A stretch of 41,360 bases of DNA. Origin: Rhizobiaceae bacterium. GTDB lineage: Bacteria > Pseudomonadota > Alphaproteobacteria > Rhizobiales > Rhizobiaceae. Below the pieces are notes generated by a model. That model did no database searches, had not been told where the DNA came from, and saw nothing but the letters and a program-made list of their open reading frames with translations. Numbering within the stretch: position 1 is the first letter of the stretch; the number at the start of each line of letters is the position of its first letter. Position numbers and translations under genes: made by a program. This document shows positions 20,072 through 30,523 of this stretch, in pieces. The stretch is from assembly GCA_020628775.1 (NCBI GenBank), contig JAHDEP010000004.1:1445-42804 (forward strand), read 5' to 3'.

Positions 20072-21673
20072 CTAGTTAGATTCCATGCCCTTAGCTGTGA
20101 TGCGTCCATCAGTGAATGGTTTGTAAGGCTGGTTTGCAGCTAGATATTCAGCCACAACGTCCGCCAAATCTGGACCATAATCATAAGCGTTCATGCCGCC
20201 TGTTTTGAAGATTTTATAGCCATCGCCACCACTACGCATGTAGTTGTTTGATACAACGCCATATGTTGCACCTGTATCAATTGGTGACGCATTGCCATCA
20301 GCATCAACGACCATGACATCGCTAACGCGTTCACCGGCAGGTTTTTTGCCATCAAAAGTATATTTGACACCAGCTACTTGTGGGAAGCGGCCTTTCGCCT
20401 CTTCGACCTGACTTACGCCATTTTCCAAGGCCGCAACAACATCTGAGCCTTTAAGTTGGAATGTTGAAAGTGTGTTTTGGAATGGAAGAACTGTGAGAAC
20501 TTCGCCCATTGTGATCTCGCCTGAATCAATTGACGCGCGAAGACCGCCACCGTTTTGAATAGCGATTGAAATGCCCTGATCACGAACGCGATCGAGCATT
20601 GCATCGGCAACAAGATTGCCCATTTCGCATTCTTGAGCACGACAGAATTTGCGATCACCTTCAATAGCCGCATCAGCGCTAGCAACAACCTTGTTACGGA
20701 TTTCATCTAGCGGCATAGCAAGTTCTTTAATGCGTGCAACAGAACTTGCATCTTCTGCGACACTTGCGTCCATGATGATCGGTTCACCTTTAGCTTCGGT
20801 GATGACACCTGCATCATCAAATGTCACATTCAATTCGCCGAGGAATTTTCCGTAAGCATATGCTGAGACAATTGCTGTTGTGCCAACCATTGTTGGATAT
20901 GAGCCTTCGGCACGATCAGAAGTGTTGGACAAGAATGTGTTTGAGTGACCGCTGACGATAACGTCGATCTCAGGCACAGCTGCCGCAACGGCTTTATCCA
21001 CTGAAAAACCGGAATGGCTGAGCACGATGAACTTGTTGATACCCATACCTTTAAGTTTGTCGATTTCACCTGCGACCGCATCAGCTGGTGCAGTAAATGT
21101 GATTTTCTCGCCCGGAGATGCAAGCTCATCAGTATCTTGAGGTGTTAAGCCAATCAGGCCAAGTTTTTCACCGTTTTTTTCAATAACTGTCGATTTGGCA
21201 AGTTTGCCAGCAAGCAGCGGCTCACGCGATACATCAGCATTTGACATAAGCACCGGGAAACTAACAGCTTCCATAAAACCAGCAAGAACTTCTGGTCCAT
21301 CATCAAACTCGTGGTTGCCGACAGTCATCGCATCGTAACCCAATTTGTTCATGAATTCCGCGGCCATCTTACCTTTATAATAGGTATAAAACAGCGTGCC
21401 TTGGAACTGATCACCACCATCAACGAGGATGGAATTATCCAAACGTGCACGCGCTTCGTTTACGGCTGTCACAAGACGAGCTGAACCACCAAAGCACTTA
21501 CCTTCAGCATTTGAATCTGCACTACATCCGCTGTCGTATTTTGAGATTGGTTCAAAACGCGCATGAAAGTCATTTGTGTGAAGAATTGTCAGACTATAAT
21601 CGGCTTGCGCGACAACTGTAGAAAGCGCAAGGGTTGCTGCGCCAAGCCAGAGTTTCGTTTTGATTTTATGCAT
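20072..21673 (-). CDS. Periplasmic bifunctional metallophosphatase/5'-nucleotidase (UshA-like)
   Basis: 533 aa; signal peptide; LTILHTNDFHARFEPI, LVDGGDQFQGTLFYTYYKGK, MTVGNHEFDDG, VLSHSGFSVDKAVAAAVPEIDVIVSGHSNT, AIQNGGGLRASIDSGEITMGEVLTVLPF. Confidence 0.95.
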   Translation of the reverse strand: MHKIKTKLWLGAATLALSTVVAQADYSLTILHTNDFHARFEPISKYDSGCSADSNAEGKCFGGSARLVTAVNEARARLDNSILVDGGDQFQGTLFYTYYKGKMAAEFMNKLGYDAMTVGNHEFDDGPEVLAGFMEAVSFPVLMSNADVSREPLLAGKLAKSTVIEKNGEKLGLIGLTPQDTDELASPGEKITFTAPADAVAGEIDKLKGMGINKFIVLSHSGFSVDKAVAAAVPEIDVIVSGHSNTFLSNTSDRAEGSYPTMVGTTAIVSAYAYGKFLGELNVTFDDAGVITEAKGEPIIMDASVAEDASSVARIKELAMPLDEIRNKVVASADAAIEGDRKFCRAQECEMGNLVADAMLDRVRDQGISIAIQNGGGLRASIDSGEITMGEVLTVLPFQNTLSTFQLKGSDVVAALENGVSQVEEAKGRFPQVAGVKYTFDGKKPAGERVSDVMVVDADGNASPIDTGATYGVVSNNYMRSGGDGYKIFKTGGMNAYDYGPDLADVVAEYLAANQPYKPFTDGRITAKGMESN

Positions 21674-21858
21674 TTCGGCACTCCCAGTATAAGTGAAATA
21701 TAACCCGCAATATTGTTGTATTGTTTCGGGTATTGTAACGGTGATCTACCATCAAAAGATGACAATCACTTAACTACAATGGTTCCACTTAAGAGGTGAA
21801 AGTGCAAGTCTAAATCGCGCATAATCTTCAAGAATAATGCGATAGGCTTTAAACTTGT

Positions 21859-22221
21859 TTATGAACTACGCACGAGTGTGAACTGTGCGCCTGCGCTTGA
21901 AGTGCAGTTCATGCGTGTCGAAGTCGCCAATGCACAGTTTACCTGGGACACTGTTCGGCGAACAAGCGAACGGAGTTCGATCTCAGCAAGAGTTGGTGAA
22001 ACCTGAGTATAGCTACCCACCGCTAGGAGCGTGTTTGTGCCATCGGTTGTTTTGGTTTGGAACTGGCCATTATTAAACGTCGACAAGATGCCGTTTTGAT
22101 CAAGCCATTCACCTTCAAAACCAGAGACAGGCGCAGACGCTGGAATAAGTGGTTGTGTTTGACATGACGCCAATCCAAGCGATGCCATTCCAATGAGCAA
22201 TAGTTTTTTAATCTGCAACAT
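21859..22221 (-). CDS. omp10: Omp10-like outer-membrane lipoprotein
   Basis: 120 aa; lipobox LASC; GFEGEWLDQNGILSTFNNGQFQTKTTDGTNTLLAVGSYTQVSPTLAEIELRSLVRRTVSQVNCALATSTRMNCTSSAGAQFTLVR resembles Brucella Omp10 as I recall it. Confidence 0.75.
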   Translation of the reverse strand: MLQIKKLLLIGMASLGLASCQTQPLIPASAPVSGFEGEWLDQNGILSTFNNGQFQTKTTDGTNTLLAVGSYTQVSPTLAEIELRSLVRRTVSQVNCALATSTRMNCTSSAGAQFTLVRSS

Positions 22222-22287
22222 GTTTCACCCCTATTTTATTCTGTCTTTTTGCGCCGAACACATGGCGAAAACAAGGCAAAATACCAA

Positions 22288-24141
22288 TTATCCCAATTGT
22301 TTGTCCAGCTCTTCAAGCTCATTTATCAGACCTTCAATCATTGAAAGCCCCTTATCCCAAAAGTCAGACTGCGTTGCATCAAGTCCAAACGGCGCTAACA
22401 ATTCACTGTGATGTTTTGTGCCGCCAGCCTTTAACATATCAAAATAACGCACCTGGAAATCATCGTCGGCATTTTGGTAAACAGCGTATAGTGAATTAAC
22501 CAGACAGTCGCCAAATGCATAGGCATACACATAAAAAGGCGAGTGGATGAAATGTGGAATATAAGTCCAGAAAGTCTTATATCCATCATCAAGCTTGATC
22601 GCAGGGCCCAAGCTTTCCGCTTGTACGGACATCCATAAGTCGCCAATTTGATCGCTGGTTAATTCACCCTCGCGACGTGCTGTATGCAGCTTTCTTTCAA
22701 AGTCATAAAAAGCGATTTGTCTGACGACCGTATTGATCATGTCTTCCACTTTTTGTGCCAAAATGGCTTTGCGCTCGCGCGCATCTTCGGTTTTGTTCAG
22801 GATTGCGCGGAAGGTTAGCATTTCTCCGAAAACAGATGCAGTTTCGGCAAGTGTGAGCGGGGTTGATGCCATCAACGCGCCTTGGCTTCCCGCTAGAACC
22901 TGATGAACACCGTGGCCTAATTCATGCGCTAAGGTCATTACATCGCGCGCCTTGCCCATATAATTGATTAGCACGTATGGGTGCGCTGAAGGTACAGTTG
23001 GATGAGCAAATGCACCCGGCGCTTTACCTTCGCGATTGGCAGCATCAATCCAGCCCTTATCGAAAAAGTCTTTTGCTGTTGCTGCCATTTCAGGTGCAAA
23101 TCCAGAATATGCATCTAAAACAATTTGCTTAGCATCATCCCATGAAACCAGTGATTTCGGGGTTTCAGGAAGCGGGGCATTGCGATCCCAATAATTCAGC
23201 TCATCAACACCCAGCCATTTGGCTTTAAGATTATAATATCGGTGAGAGAGACGCGGATATGCATTTTTGACCGATGTCATCAGCGCATCAACAACTTCGC
23301 GTTCCACCCGATTAGCAAGGTGACGGCTATCGGCGATATCCTCAAACCCGCGCCAGCGATCTGAAATTTCTTTATCTTTGGCAAGTGTATTTGTAATCAG
23401 CGTAAAGATACGCAGGTTTTTTGAAAATGTTTCAACCAGTGCTTTCGCGGCTTTTTCGCGAATAGCAGGATCAGCTTCTTGAAGGAGATTTAATGTCTGT
23501 TCAAGTGGAAGTTCTTCGCCATCAATATCAAATCGCAAATCGGCCATGGTTTCGTCAAAAAGCCTGTTCCAGGCTCCGTGACCAGTGATCGATTTTTCGT
23601 GGAAAAGTTGTTCGACATTTTCTTGAAGCTGATGCGGCTTGTCTTTTCGTAGATCTAAGATCCATGACTTGTAATGTGCGGTTAACGCATCGTTTTCAAT
23701 GCCGTTCGCAATGTCTTTTTCATCAATACGGTTGAGTTCTAATGTGAAGAAAATCAAATGCGCGCTGGCATCGGTGATGTGCGCTTGCATGTCCCCATAA
23801 AATTTCGCGTTTTGGGTATCGAGCGTGTTGGAAAAATACAGCAACCCGGCATAGGACGCCATTCGTCCCATAACTTCTTCAATCTGTTCATATTCGCGGA
23901 TGGCGGCTCCCAAGCCATCATCGCCAGATTTATGTGTTGCGTCGCCAAGATTGCCCTTCCAACGCGCTTCAAATTGCTCAGAAGCTGATTTTGTCCAGGT
24001 TTGGTCTTTTTCAAAGGCGTCAGAATCTTTGCCTTTATAAAGATCATCGAGATTCCAACTTGGCAAATCGCCAAGTTCTTGCAGTTTTGACGCAGATTGA
24101 TTTGACCAAAGCAGCTGAGATTTGTGGGGGGATATTGGCAA
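22288..24141 (-). CDS. pepF: M3 family oligoendopeptidase F
   Basis: 617 aa; zinc motif LAHELGHGVHQ; SPFYVYAYAFGDCLVNSLY. Start codon (TTG 24141) uncertain. Confidence 0.93.
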   Translation of the reverse strand: MPISPHKSQLLWSNQSASKLQELGDLPSWNLDDLYKGKDSDAFEKDQTWTKSASEQFEARWKGNLGDATHKSGDDGLGAAIREYEQIEEVMGRMASYAGLLYFSNTLDTQNAKFYGDMQAHITDASAHLIFFTLELNRIDEKDIANGIENDALTAHYKSWILDLRKDKPHQLQENVEQLFHEKSITGHGAWNRLFDETMADLRFDIDGEELPLEQTLNLLQEADPAIREKAAKALVETFSKNLRIFTLITNTLAKDKEISDRWRGFEDIADSRHLANRVEREVVDALMTSVKNAYPRLSHRYYNLKAKWLGVDELNYWDRNAPLPETPKSLVSWDDAKQIVLDAYSGFAPEMAATAKDFFDKGWIDAANREGKAPGAFAHPTVPSAHPYVLINYMGKARDVMTLAHELGHGVHQVLAGSQGALMASTPLTLAETASVFGEMLTFRAILNKTEDARERKAILAQKVEDMINTVVRQIAFYDFERKLHTARREGELTSDQIGDLWMSVQAESLGPAIKLDDGYKTFWTYIPHFIHSPFYVYAYAFGDCLVNSLYAVYQNADDDFQVRYFDMLKAGGTKHHSELLAPFGLDATQSDFWDKGLSMIEGLINELEELDKQLG

Positions 24142-24282
24142 TTTTAATCGTCCGATTTCGCATGTCGCATAAGTTAACTACGACTTTAATCAATTGCTGC
24201 GCAATTTGGAAAGTCATTTTTCAAGTTTTTGGTGCATTGATGTTGGTGGGGACGTATCGAGACCATCAAACATGAGGCCGTT

Positions 24283-25731
24283 ATGTCAAAAAAGGTTCTA
24301 GTTATAAGCTCCGACGTCGATAGTTATGAGATCGCGCGACGAATGGCAAAGGTTACTCATTTTGAGTATGTTTTTGTTGATTCACTGGAGAAATTGCAGG
24401 TTCAGCTCAACTGGTCCAAAGATGCATTTATTGCCATCCATTTCGATGCAGCAATAAATCCTATTGATTTTGACGGAACGGCAAATTTATTGGTTTCTTA
24501 CGCCAATCAGATACCGATTATTTTATATTCCATTGCCCAGTCTGACGGTGGGGAATGCTTAAACAAACTTGCAGCGTTAACTTACCAAAATATTGATGAG
24601 CGGGCAGTTGATCAACTGGCTAAGTCATTAAAAATACTTGATCTTTATGCCAGTTTCATCACCTCAGAGCAGCACCTGCTTGATTGGGTAGATGTGCGTG
24701 ATGGCAATGATGAATTGGTATTTCAACCAGCGGTAAAAGCATCGAAAAATGATTTGCCGGTGCTTATTGAAGGTGGCGTAGGCACCCCAAAGGCTGAGAT
24801 GGCAGTAGCTGCGCACAAACTGAGCAATCGTTATCGGCACGCGATTAAAATCGTCGATGCAAGTCTGTATTCTACGCAGGACTTAGTCCCTGCAATTTTT
24901 GGTGCGGATACAACCGATGGATTGATCATTGAAGCGAACCGCGGGACGTTATTTATCAACAATCTAAATCACTTTACTGATGATATTCAGGATAAAATTT
25001 CCAAGTTTTTAGATCACGGATCTGTCTATTCTCACAGCGAAAAAACCAATCTGAATTTAGATGTTCGATTGATCATCGCAACGGATTTGGATTTAATCAG
25101 CGAAGTGAAGGCGGGTCGGCTGCGTGAGGCACTATATTATCGATTGAGCGTCTCGCCGATCATCATGAATAAGTTCAACACAATCGCTGAGGATATGAGG
25201 TGTTGGATTGGTGATTTCGTCAGTTCTTTAAAACCAAAATACACCCATAAGGATATTGAAATTGAGGCATTTGCCTTAGATTCTCTGGTGAAATTTAACT
25301 GGCCAGGCAATCACCAACAGTTTTTACATGTTCTCGCCTGGGCTATTAGTCAGTCCTATAATGGTACGATCCGCCCGGATGTGTTGCCGCGTTTTTTAAA
25401 CCCGGATGAGACGACGATTTATGTTGGAGATACCAAGCATAAATTAGCACCCGACCTTGTAGATCTTGTGTCTGACACTCCTAGTAATGAGGTTTTGTCT
25501 CGTCAAATCCAGCATGTCGAACCCTCCCAATATCTGAACTTGTTTAACAGCCGTGGTGACATGCGATCAATTGAGGAAGTTGAGGAAGAACTTATCCGCC
25601 GTGCGATTGCATTTTATGACGGCAAAATGAGCTTCGTTGCAAGGCAATTGGGGATCGGACGATCTACCTTATATCGCAAACTTAAGGAGTATGAGATCGA
25701 TCCTGATTACCCCTTGGAATTAGAGCGCTAA
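24283..25731 (+). CDS. Fis-type transcriptional regulator with degenerate sigma54-interaction AAA+ domain and receiver-like N-terminus
   Basis: 482 aa; NRGTLFINNLNHFTDDIQDKISKFLDHG and REALYYRLSV match bEBP landmarks; C-terminal Fis HTH (AIAFYDGKMSFVARQLGIGRSTLYRKLKEY). Confidence 0.85.
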   Translation: MSKKVLVISSDVDSYEIARRMAKVTHFEYVFVDSLEKLQVQLNWSKDAFIAIHFDAAINPIDFDGTANLLVSYANQIPIILYSIAQSDGGECLNKLAALTYQNIDERAVDQLAKSLKILDLYASFITSEQHLLDWVDVRDGNDELVFQPAVKASKNDLPVLIEGGVGTPKAEMAVAAHKLSNRYRHAIKIVDASLYSTQDLVPAIFGADTTDGLIIEANRGTLFINNLNHFTDDIQDKISKFLDHGSVYSHSEKTNLNLDVRLIIATDLDLISEVKAGRLREALYYRLSVSPIIMNKFNTIAEDMRCWIGDFVSSLKPKYTHKDIEIEAFALDSLVKFNWPGNHQQFLHVLAWAISQSYNGTIRPDVLPRFLNPDETTIYVGDTKHKLAPDLVDLVSDTPSNEVLSRQIQHVEPSQYLNLFNSRGDMRSIEEVEEELIRRAIAFYDGKMSFVARQLGIGRSTLYRKLKEYEIDPDYPLELER

Positions 25732-25981
25732 ATCGCTATATATTAGGTGATGGTAGAGTTTGGTTGAGCTTAAGTCTGTAAATCGTGTTCGATGCTGTTC
25801 CTTAAGGACTTTTTAGCAATTCATTTACTATAATGACAACAAGTGGCAGATAAGCTAAAAATTGCCATGGTGTTACCTCATTTATTAAATAGAAATCAGC
25901 TCAACAGCATGGCATAGGACGAGGGCGAGTTTGCTAATTAAGCTATCACATACGGATTTGCGTCAAGATTGCGCGCGTCTT

Positions 25982-27607
25982 ATGGGGAAAATTGCGTTTG
26001 TTATCGCGCTTTTTGCCGTGGCGTTTGCGTTTAATTTTGCACCATCATTTGTGAATGCAGATAAGGCTTTTGCCCAGACAAAATCTCTCAAGATTTACTA
26101 CACTCATACCCGTGAACGCGAAAAAATCGTGTTCAAGAAAAATGGGCGTTATGACAAAGCCGGCTTGAGAAAGCTCAATCGTTTGCTTCGAGATTGGCGC
26201 AATAACAAAGTTATCGCCTTCGATCCAAAACTCTTTGATTTGGTGTGGGAAGTCTATCGCAGATCTGGTGCTAAAAACTATATCCACGTTGTATCATCTT
26301 ATCGTTCGCCTGAATCTAATGAATTGTTGCGCCGTACGCGCGGCGGTCAGGCAAAAAACAGCCAACACCTTTACGGTAAGGCGATGGATTTTTATATTCC
26401 TGGCGTTAAGTCGAGCAAGCTGCGCGCAATTGCGATGCAATTGCAAGGTGGTGGCGTAGGTTATTATCCAAGATCTTCATCACCCTATGTGCATTTGGAT
26501 GTGGCAAGTGTTCGTGCTTGGCCGCGCATGAGCCGTAAAGAATTGGTGAGATTGTTCCCCGACGGTAAAACAATGCACCTTCCATCTGATGGCAAGCCGC
26601 TGCCTGGCTATAATGTTGCCTTGCGCGAATATAAGCGTCGCGGTGGTGGCATCGATACGAAGAGGGCGCCGGCGAAGAAAGAAAAAACAGCTCCAGCTCG
26701 TACGGTTGTTGCGAAAGCTGAGACAGATAACAATCGTTCAGCAAATGCTTCAGGTGGTTTGTTAGGTAACCTGTTTGGCCGCAGAAATGATAATGCGCCG
26801 AAACCAGCACCAACGCCCACGCAACAAGTTGCATCTGCTGCACCTGCAGCTCAGCAAGCGCCAGAACCAACATTTGCACAGAATTTAGCCGAGTTACCTC
26901 GCGAGAATATCCCGGTTCCAACTTTGTTGGTCACAGCCCCGCAGGGAATTGAAGCGGATGTGAAACCAGAGATCACAGGGCAGGAAGAGCGTGTTCAAAT
27001 TGCATCTCTTATCCCGCAGCCACAGGAACGTCCTGAAGGTGTTACCGTCTCTGAAGTGCAGCCACTTGCATATGATCAAACGGATACAAAACCCGCATTA
27101 CCTACTTTAACCGCGATTATCGCAGCGGCTGTTGAGACAGATCGCAAGCGTAAGGAAAATGGAGAAATTCCGACACCAACACTTGCTTCTTTTGCAACGC
27201 CTGAAGAAAAACGCGTAGATTTTGCATCTCTTGAGACCCCAGAATTGCGTGCGCATAATCGTATTGATCGCACCGAACTTGGCGCAAGTGTTTCCCAAGC
27301 ATTGGAAGATTCTCGTAAGGGCGGCCGTCCAAATCTACGCGATGCAATTGCTGCGAAATATAAAGCAAACCCATCCACTCCAACATTTGAACAGATTACG
27401 ATTTCTAAACGCGTGTTCTCGCAAGATAGTATTTTGAGCATGCAACCGCCGGCAAAAGCGCCGCGTTTTGTAAATCGCTTTATGAGAAAAGCGCCTGCCG
27501 TTGTCTATGCCAATGGGTTCTCAAAAGACAATACCGCTCAGCAAGGGCAGACGACATTTAGCGGAAATGCCGTCAACTTTTTACCAGTCGTGAGATATAA
27601 CGGTTAA
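25982..27607 (+). CDS. DUF882/YcbK (M15-type, MepK-like) peptidase with Pro/Ala-rich C-terminal extension
   Basis: ORF from TTG 25931; ATG 25982 starts a signal peptide. VVSSYRSPESNELLRR, QHLYGKAMDFYIPG, YVHLDVASVRAWPRM (H/D/HxD zinc ligands). Confidence 0.88.
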   Translation: MGKIAFVIALFAVAFAFNFAPSFVNADKAFAQTKSLKIYYTHTREREKIVFKKNGRYDKAGLRKLNRLLRDWRNNKVIAFDPKLFDLVWEVYRRSGAKNYIHVVSSYRSPESNELLRRTRGGQAKNSQHLYGKAMDFYIPGVKSSKLRAIAMQLQGGGVGYYPRSSSPYVHLDVASVRAWPRMSRKELVRLFPDGKTMHLPSDGKPLPGYNVALREYKRRGGGIDTKRAPAKKEKTAPARTVVAKAETDNNRSANASGGLLGNLFGRRNDNAPKPAPTPTQQVASAAPAAQQAPEPTFAQNLAELPRENIPVPTLLVTAPQGIEADVKPEITGQEERVQIASLIPQPQERPEGVTVSEVQPLAYDQTDTKPALPTLTAIIAAAVETDRKRKENGEIPTPTLASFATPEEKRVDFASLETPELRAHNRIDRTELGASVSQALEDSRKGGRPNLRDAIAAKYKANPSTPTFEQITISKRVFSQDSILSMQPPAKAPRFVNRFMRKAPAVVYANGFSKDNTAQQGQTTFSGNAVNFLPVVRYNG

Positions 27608-27643
27608 TACCAGCCGAAACTTTTGATCATTGAATAGCGTGTG

Positions 27644-27919
27644 CTACTCGTCTTCAATGCGCTCATCTTGTGGCAGCATGCCCAAAGCTGCAAGGTAAGT
27701 ATCAAGTACAGCTTCTTGTTCCATGCGCTCGTTTTGATCCAATTTACGAATTGAGACAACTTTGCGCAAAACCTTGGTGTCGTAACCCATAGCTTTTGCT
27801 TCGCCATATACATCTTTGATGTCGTCTGCGATTGTTTTTTTCTCTTCTTCAAGGCGCTCAATGCGCTCGATGAATGCTCTTAGTTGATTGCTGGCTACGC
27901 CGCCGACTACATCTGACAT
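27644..27919 (-). CDS. gapR: GapR family (DUF2312) nucleoid-associated DNA-binding protein
   Basis: 91 aa: [71 protein letters not shown], diagnostic of DUF2312. Confidence 0.95.
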   Translation of the reverse strand: MSDVVGGVASNQLRAFIERIERLEEEKKTIADDIKDVYGEAKAMGYDTKVLRKVVSIRKLDQNERMEQEAVLDTYLAALGMLPQDERIEDE

Positions 27920-28036
27920 GGGTCATCCTTTTTCCAGCGCGATATTTAACATTTAAGTTGGAACCGCGAATACTCATTTTAAATTTGTGCAATACCTGAC
28001 TGTCAATCGCTGTTTGGTCAAGCAAATATGGTTGGC

Positions 28037-28336
28037 TTACGCGTCTTTTGGTTTGTTTTCCTCAAAAGACTGCTGTTGAGCGGGTGTCGCTTCGGTTTGG
28101 TATTTTGATTTCCAGTCCGAATAAGGCATCCCATAGATAATTTCTCGAGCTGTTTCTTTGTCGATGTCCAAGCCCTTCAAATCGGCCTCTTCTTTATACC
28201 ATTTTGAAAGGCAGTTTCGGCAAAACCCGGATAAATTCATTAAATCTATGTTCTGAACATCGGTTCTATTTTGCAAATGTGAGACCAAACGGCGAAAGGC
28301 AGCCGCTTCTAATTGGACACGTTGTTCATCATTCAT
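28037..28336 (-). CDS. DUF1244 domain protein
   Basis: 99 aa; AAAFRRLVSHLQNRTDVQNIDLMNLSGFCRNCLSKWYKEEADLKGLDIDKETAREIIYGMPYSDWKSKYQ. Confidence 0.93.
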   Translation of the reverse strand: MNDEQRVQLEAAAFRRLVSHLQNRTDVQNIDLMNLSGFCRNCLSKWYKEEADLKGLDIDKETAREIIYGMPYSDWKSKYQTEATPAQQQSFEENKPKDA

Positions 28337-28613
28337 GGGCCAAAATCCTTCATCGCCTTATTGCCGTAATACTTTACAAATAATGATTCGTGATGTTGAA
28401 ATCGATAGCTGACAGAAAATTTATCTGCGGTGGCAGAAAATAAGCTATACAATTAGCACAGAGCTATGTTTGTGAGAGGATTATTTTATTTTGACGTCCA
28501 GTAGTACAAAATATAATCGTTTTAAGTATGAAATGTTGACTTTGCAGGCTTTGCAGCGCAAAAGGACACCCAAGGTTTTCAATCAACTAAAATCGAGTTC
28601 ATTCGTGCGTATT

Positions 28614-29099
28614 ATGTCATCGTTAGCTCATGGTTTGTTTTCATCAGACAGACTGCTATCACCTGTCATAAAACTTTCACTGCTGACCTTCATTGTATTC
28701 TCAAACCCGATTTGGGGCGATGAAGCGCGTGCCGATTTTAGGGTCTGTAACGGAACGCAATCTCTGGTCGGGGTCGCAATAGGATATAGAACAGCCGAAG
28801 GATGGGTTTCAGAAGGTTGGTGGCAAGTTCAGCCAACGTCTTGTGAAACACTGATTAAAGGGAAGATTGAATCCAGATTTTATTATGTCTATGCCGAAGA
28901 CGCCGCTGGCGGCGGTCGTTGGGGTGGAGACATTAATATGTGTGTGTCGGATACAGAGTTCAAAATTGTCGGCGTCGAAGACTGTTTTGCACGAGGTTTC
29001 CAGCGCATGGGTTTTAAAGAATATGACACCGGACGTCAGGGGAGTTGGATGGTTCAGCTTACCGATGGTCAGGAACAACAAGGAACGCCAACGCAATGA
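28614..29099 (+). CDS. DUF1036 domain protein, predicted exported
   Basis: ADFRVCNGTQSLVGVAIGYRTAEGWVSEGWWQVQPTSCETLIKGKIESRFYYVYAED; start at ATG 28614 (upstream TTG 28491 also possible). Confidence 0.88.
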   Translation: MSSLAHGLFSSDRLLSPVIKLSLLTFIVFSNPIWGDEARADFRVCNGTQSLVGVAIGYRTAEGWVSEGWWQVQPTSCETLIKGKIESRFYYVYAEDAAGGGRWGGDINMCVSDTEFKIVGVEDCFARGFQRMGFKEYDTGRQGSWMVQLTDGQEQQGTPTQ

Positions 29100-30523
29100 G
29101 AAGAAAACGCAAGGTCAAAATTTTAGCAACTCTTGGCCCAGCTTCATCTGATGAAGCAACAATCCAAAAGCTTTACGAAGCAGGTGCTGATGTATTCAGA
29201 ATCAACATGAGCCATTCAAGCCATGAAGTTCTGAATGACCTAGTGCAAAAAATTCGAAACGTTGAAAAAGCGTGCAAGCGTCCGATTGGCATTCTAGCCG
29301 ACATTCAAGGCCCAAAACTGCGTGTTGGTATGTTTGAGGGAAATGAAGCTGCGCTTGAGATTGGCCAAACATTTACACTAGATGGCGATGAAACAGCGGG
29401 AAACAAGACGCGTGTTTATCTTCCACATCCTGAAATTTTGGCGTCTGTTAAAGTTGGCGATCGATTGCTTATTGATGATGGTCGTCTTCAGCTAAAAGCA
29501 ACCAAATGCGATGGCAAATCCATTGTTACTGAAGTGATCAATGGTACAAAAATCTCTAACAAAAAAGGCGTAAGCCTTCCTGATACAGATCTTGCGGTAA
29601 GCGCGCTTACACCGAAGGATCGTTCTGATCTTGATGCTGTGATTGCCAATGGCTCTGTTGATTGGATCGCGCTTTCTTTCATTCAGCGTCCTGAAGACTT
29701 GATTGAAGTTCGCGAGATCGTTGGTGATCGTGCTGCGCTGATGTCTAAAATTGAAAAACCACAAGCGCTTGAAAAAATCGATGAGATCATCGAATTGTCC
29801 GACGCTATCATGGTGGCACGCGGTGACTTGGGTGTTGAAATGCCGATTGAGGCAGTTCCTGGTATTCAAAAGCAGCTCACACGCGCATGCCGCAGAGCAG
29901 GTAAGCCAGTTGTTGTTGCAACACAGATGCTTGAATCAATGATTACAGCGCCTGTACCAACACGTGCTGAGGTTTCTGATGTGGCAACAGCTGTGTTTGA
30001 AGGTGCTGACGCTGTTATGTTGTCTGCTGAATCTGCCGCCGGTCAGTTCCCGGTTGAGGCTGTTGGAACGATGGCTTCAATTGCGCGTAGCGTTGAGCTT
30101 GATCCAACATATACAGGCATTGCACATGCACAACGTGCTGAGCCTGATCCAACAATTGCGGATGCGATTTCGCTTGCTGCACGTCAAACAGCTGAAACCC
30201 TCGATCTACCAGTGATCGTTTGTTACACGGCTTCTGGTGCAACAGGTATTCGTGCATCTCGTGAGCGCCCAAATGTTCCGATTATCGCGCTATCACCTGT
30301 GGTGGACACAGCGAGAAAGCTATCGATTGTATGGGGTTTGCACAGTGTGATCACGGGAGATGCTACCGATCTTGATGATATGGTAGATCGCGCGTGTAAG
30401 ATTGCAGCTGATGAAGAGTTCGCCAAAACTGGTGATCGCATCATCATCACAGCTGGTGTTCCTCTTGGAACAACAGGCGCAACGAACATGCTGCGTATCG
30501 CTCACATCGGTGATGTGCGCTAG
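29096..30523 (+). CDS. pyk: Pyruvate kinase
   Basis: ATG 29096 overlaps the DUF1036 stop (ATGA). RKVKILATLGPASSDE, FRINMSHSSHE, VMVARGDLGVEMPIEAVPGIQKQL, VVVATQMLESMI. Confidence 0.97.
   Translation: MRRKRKVKILATLGPASSDEATIQKLYEAGADVFRINMSHSSHEVLNDLVQKIRNVEKACKRPIGILADIQGPKLRVGMFEGNEAALEIGQTFTLDGDETAGNKTRVYLPHPEILASVKVGDRLLIDDGRLQLKATKCDGKSIVTEVINGTKISNKKGVSLPDTDLAVSALTPKDRSDLDAVIANGSVDWIALSFIQRPEDLIEVREIVGDRAALMSKIEKPQALEKIDEIIELSDAIMVARGDLGVEMPIEAVPGIQKQLTRACRRAGKPVVVATQMLESMITAPVPTRAEVSDVATAVFEGADAVMLSAESAAGQFPVEAVGTMASIARSVELDPTYTGIAHAQRAEPDPTIADAISLAARQTAETLDLPVIVCYTASGATGIRASRERPNVPIIALSPVVDTARKLSIVWGLHSVITGDATDLDDMVDRACKIAADEEFAKTGDRIIITAGVPLGTTGATNMLRIAHIGDVR

Noticed and set aside
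25863-25914. Inverted repeat TGCCATG...CATGGCA upstream of the DUF882 gene
   Set aside because: 7-bp arms with a ~38-nt loop are readily expected by chance at this scale.
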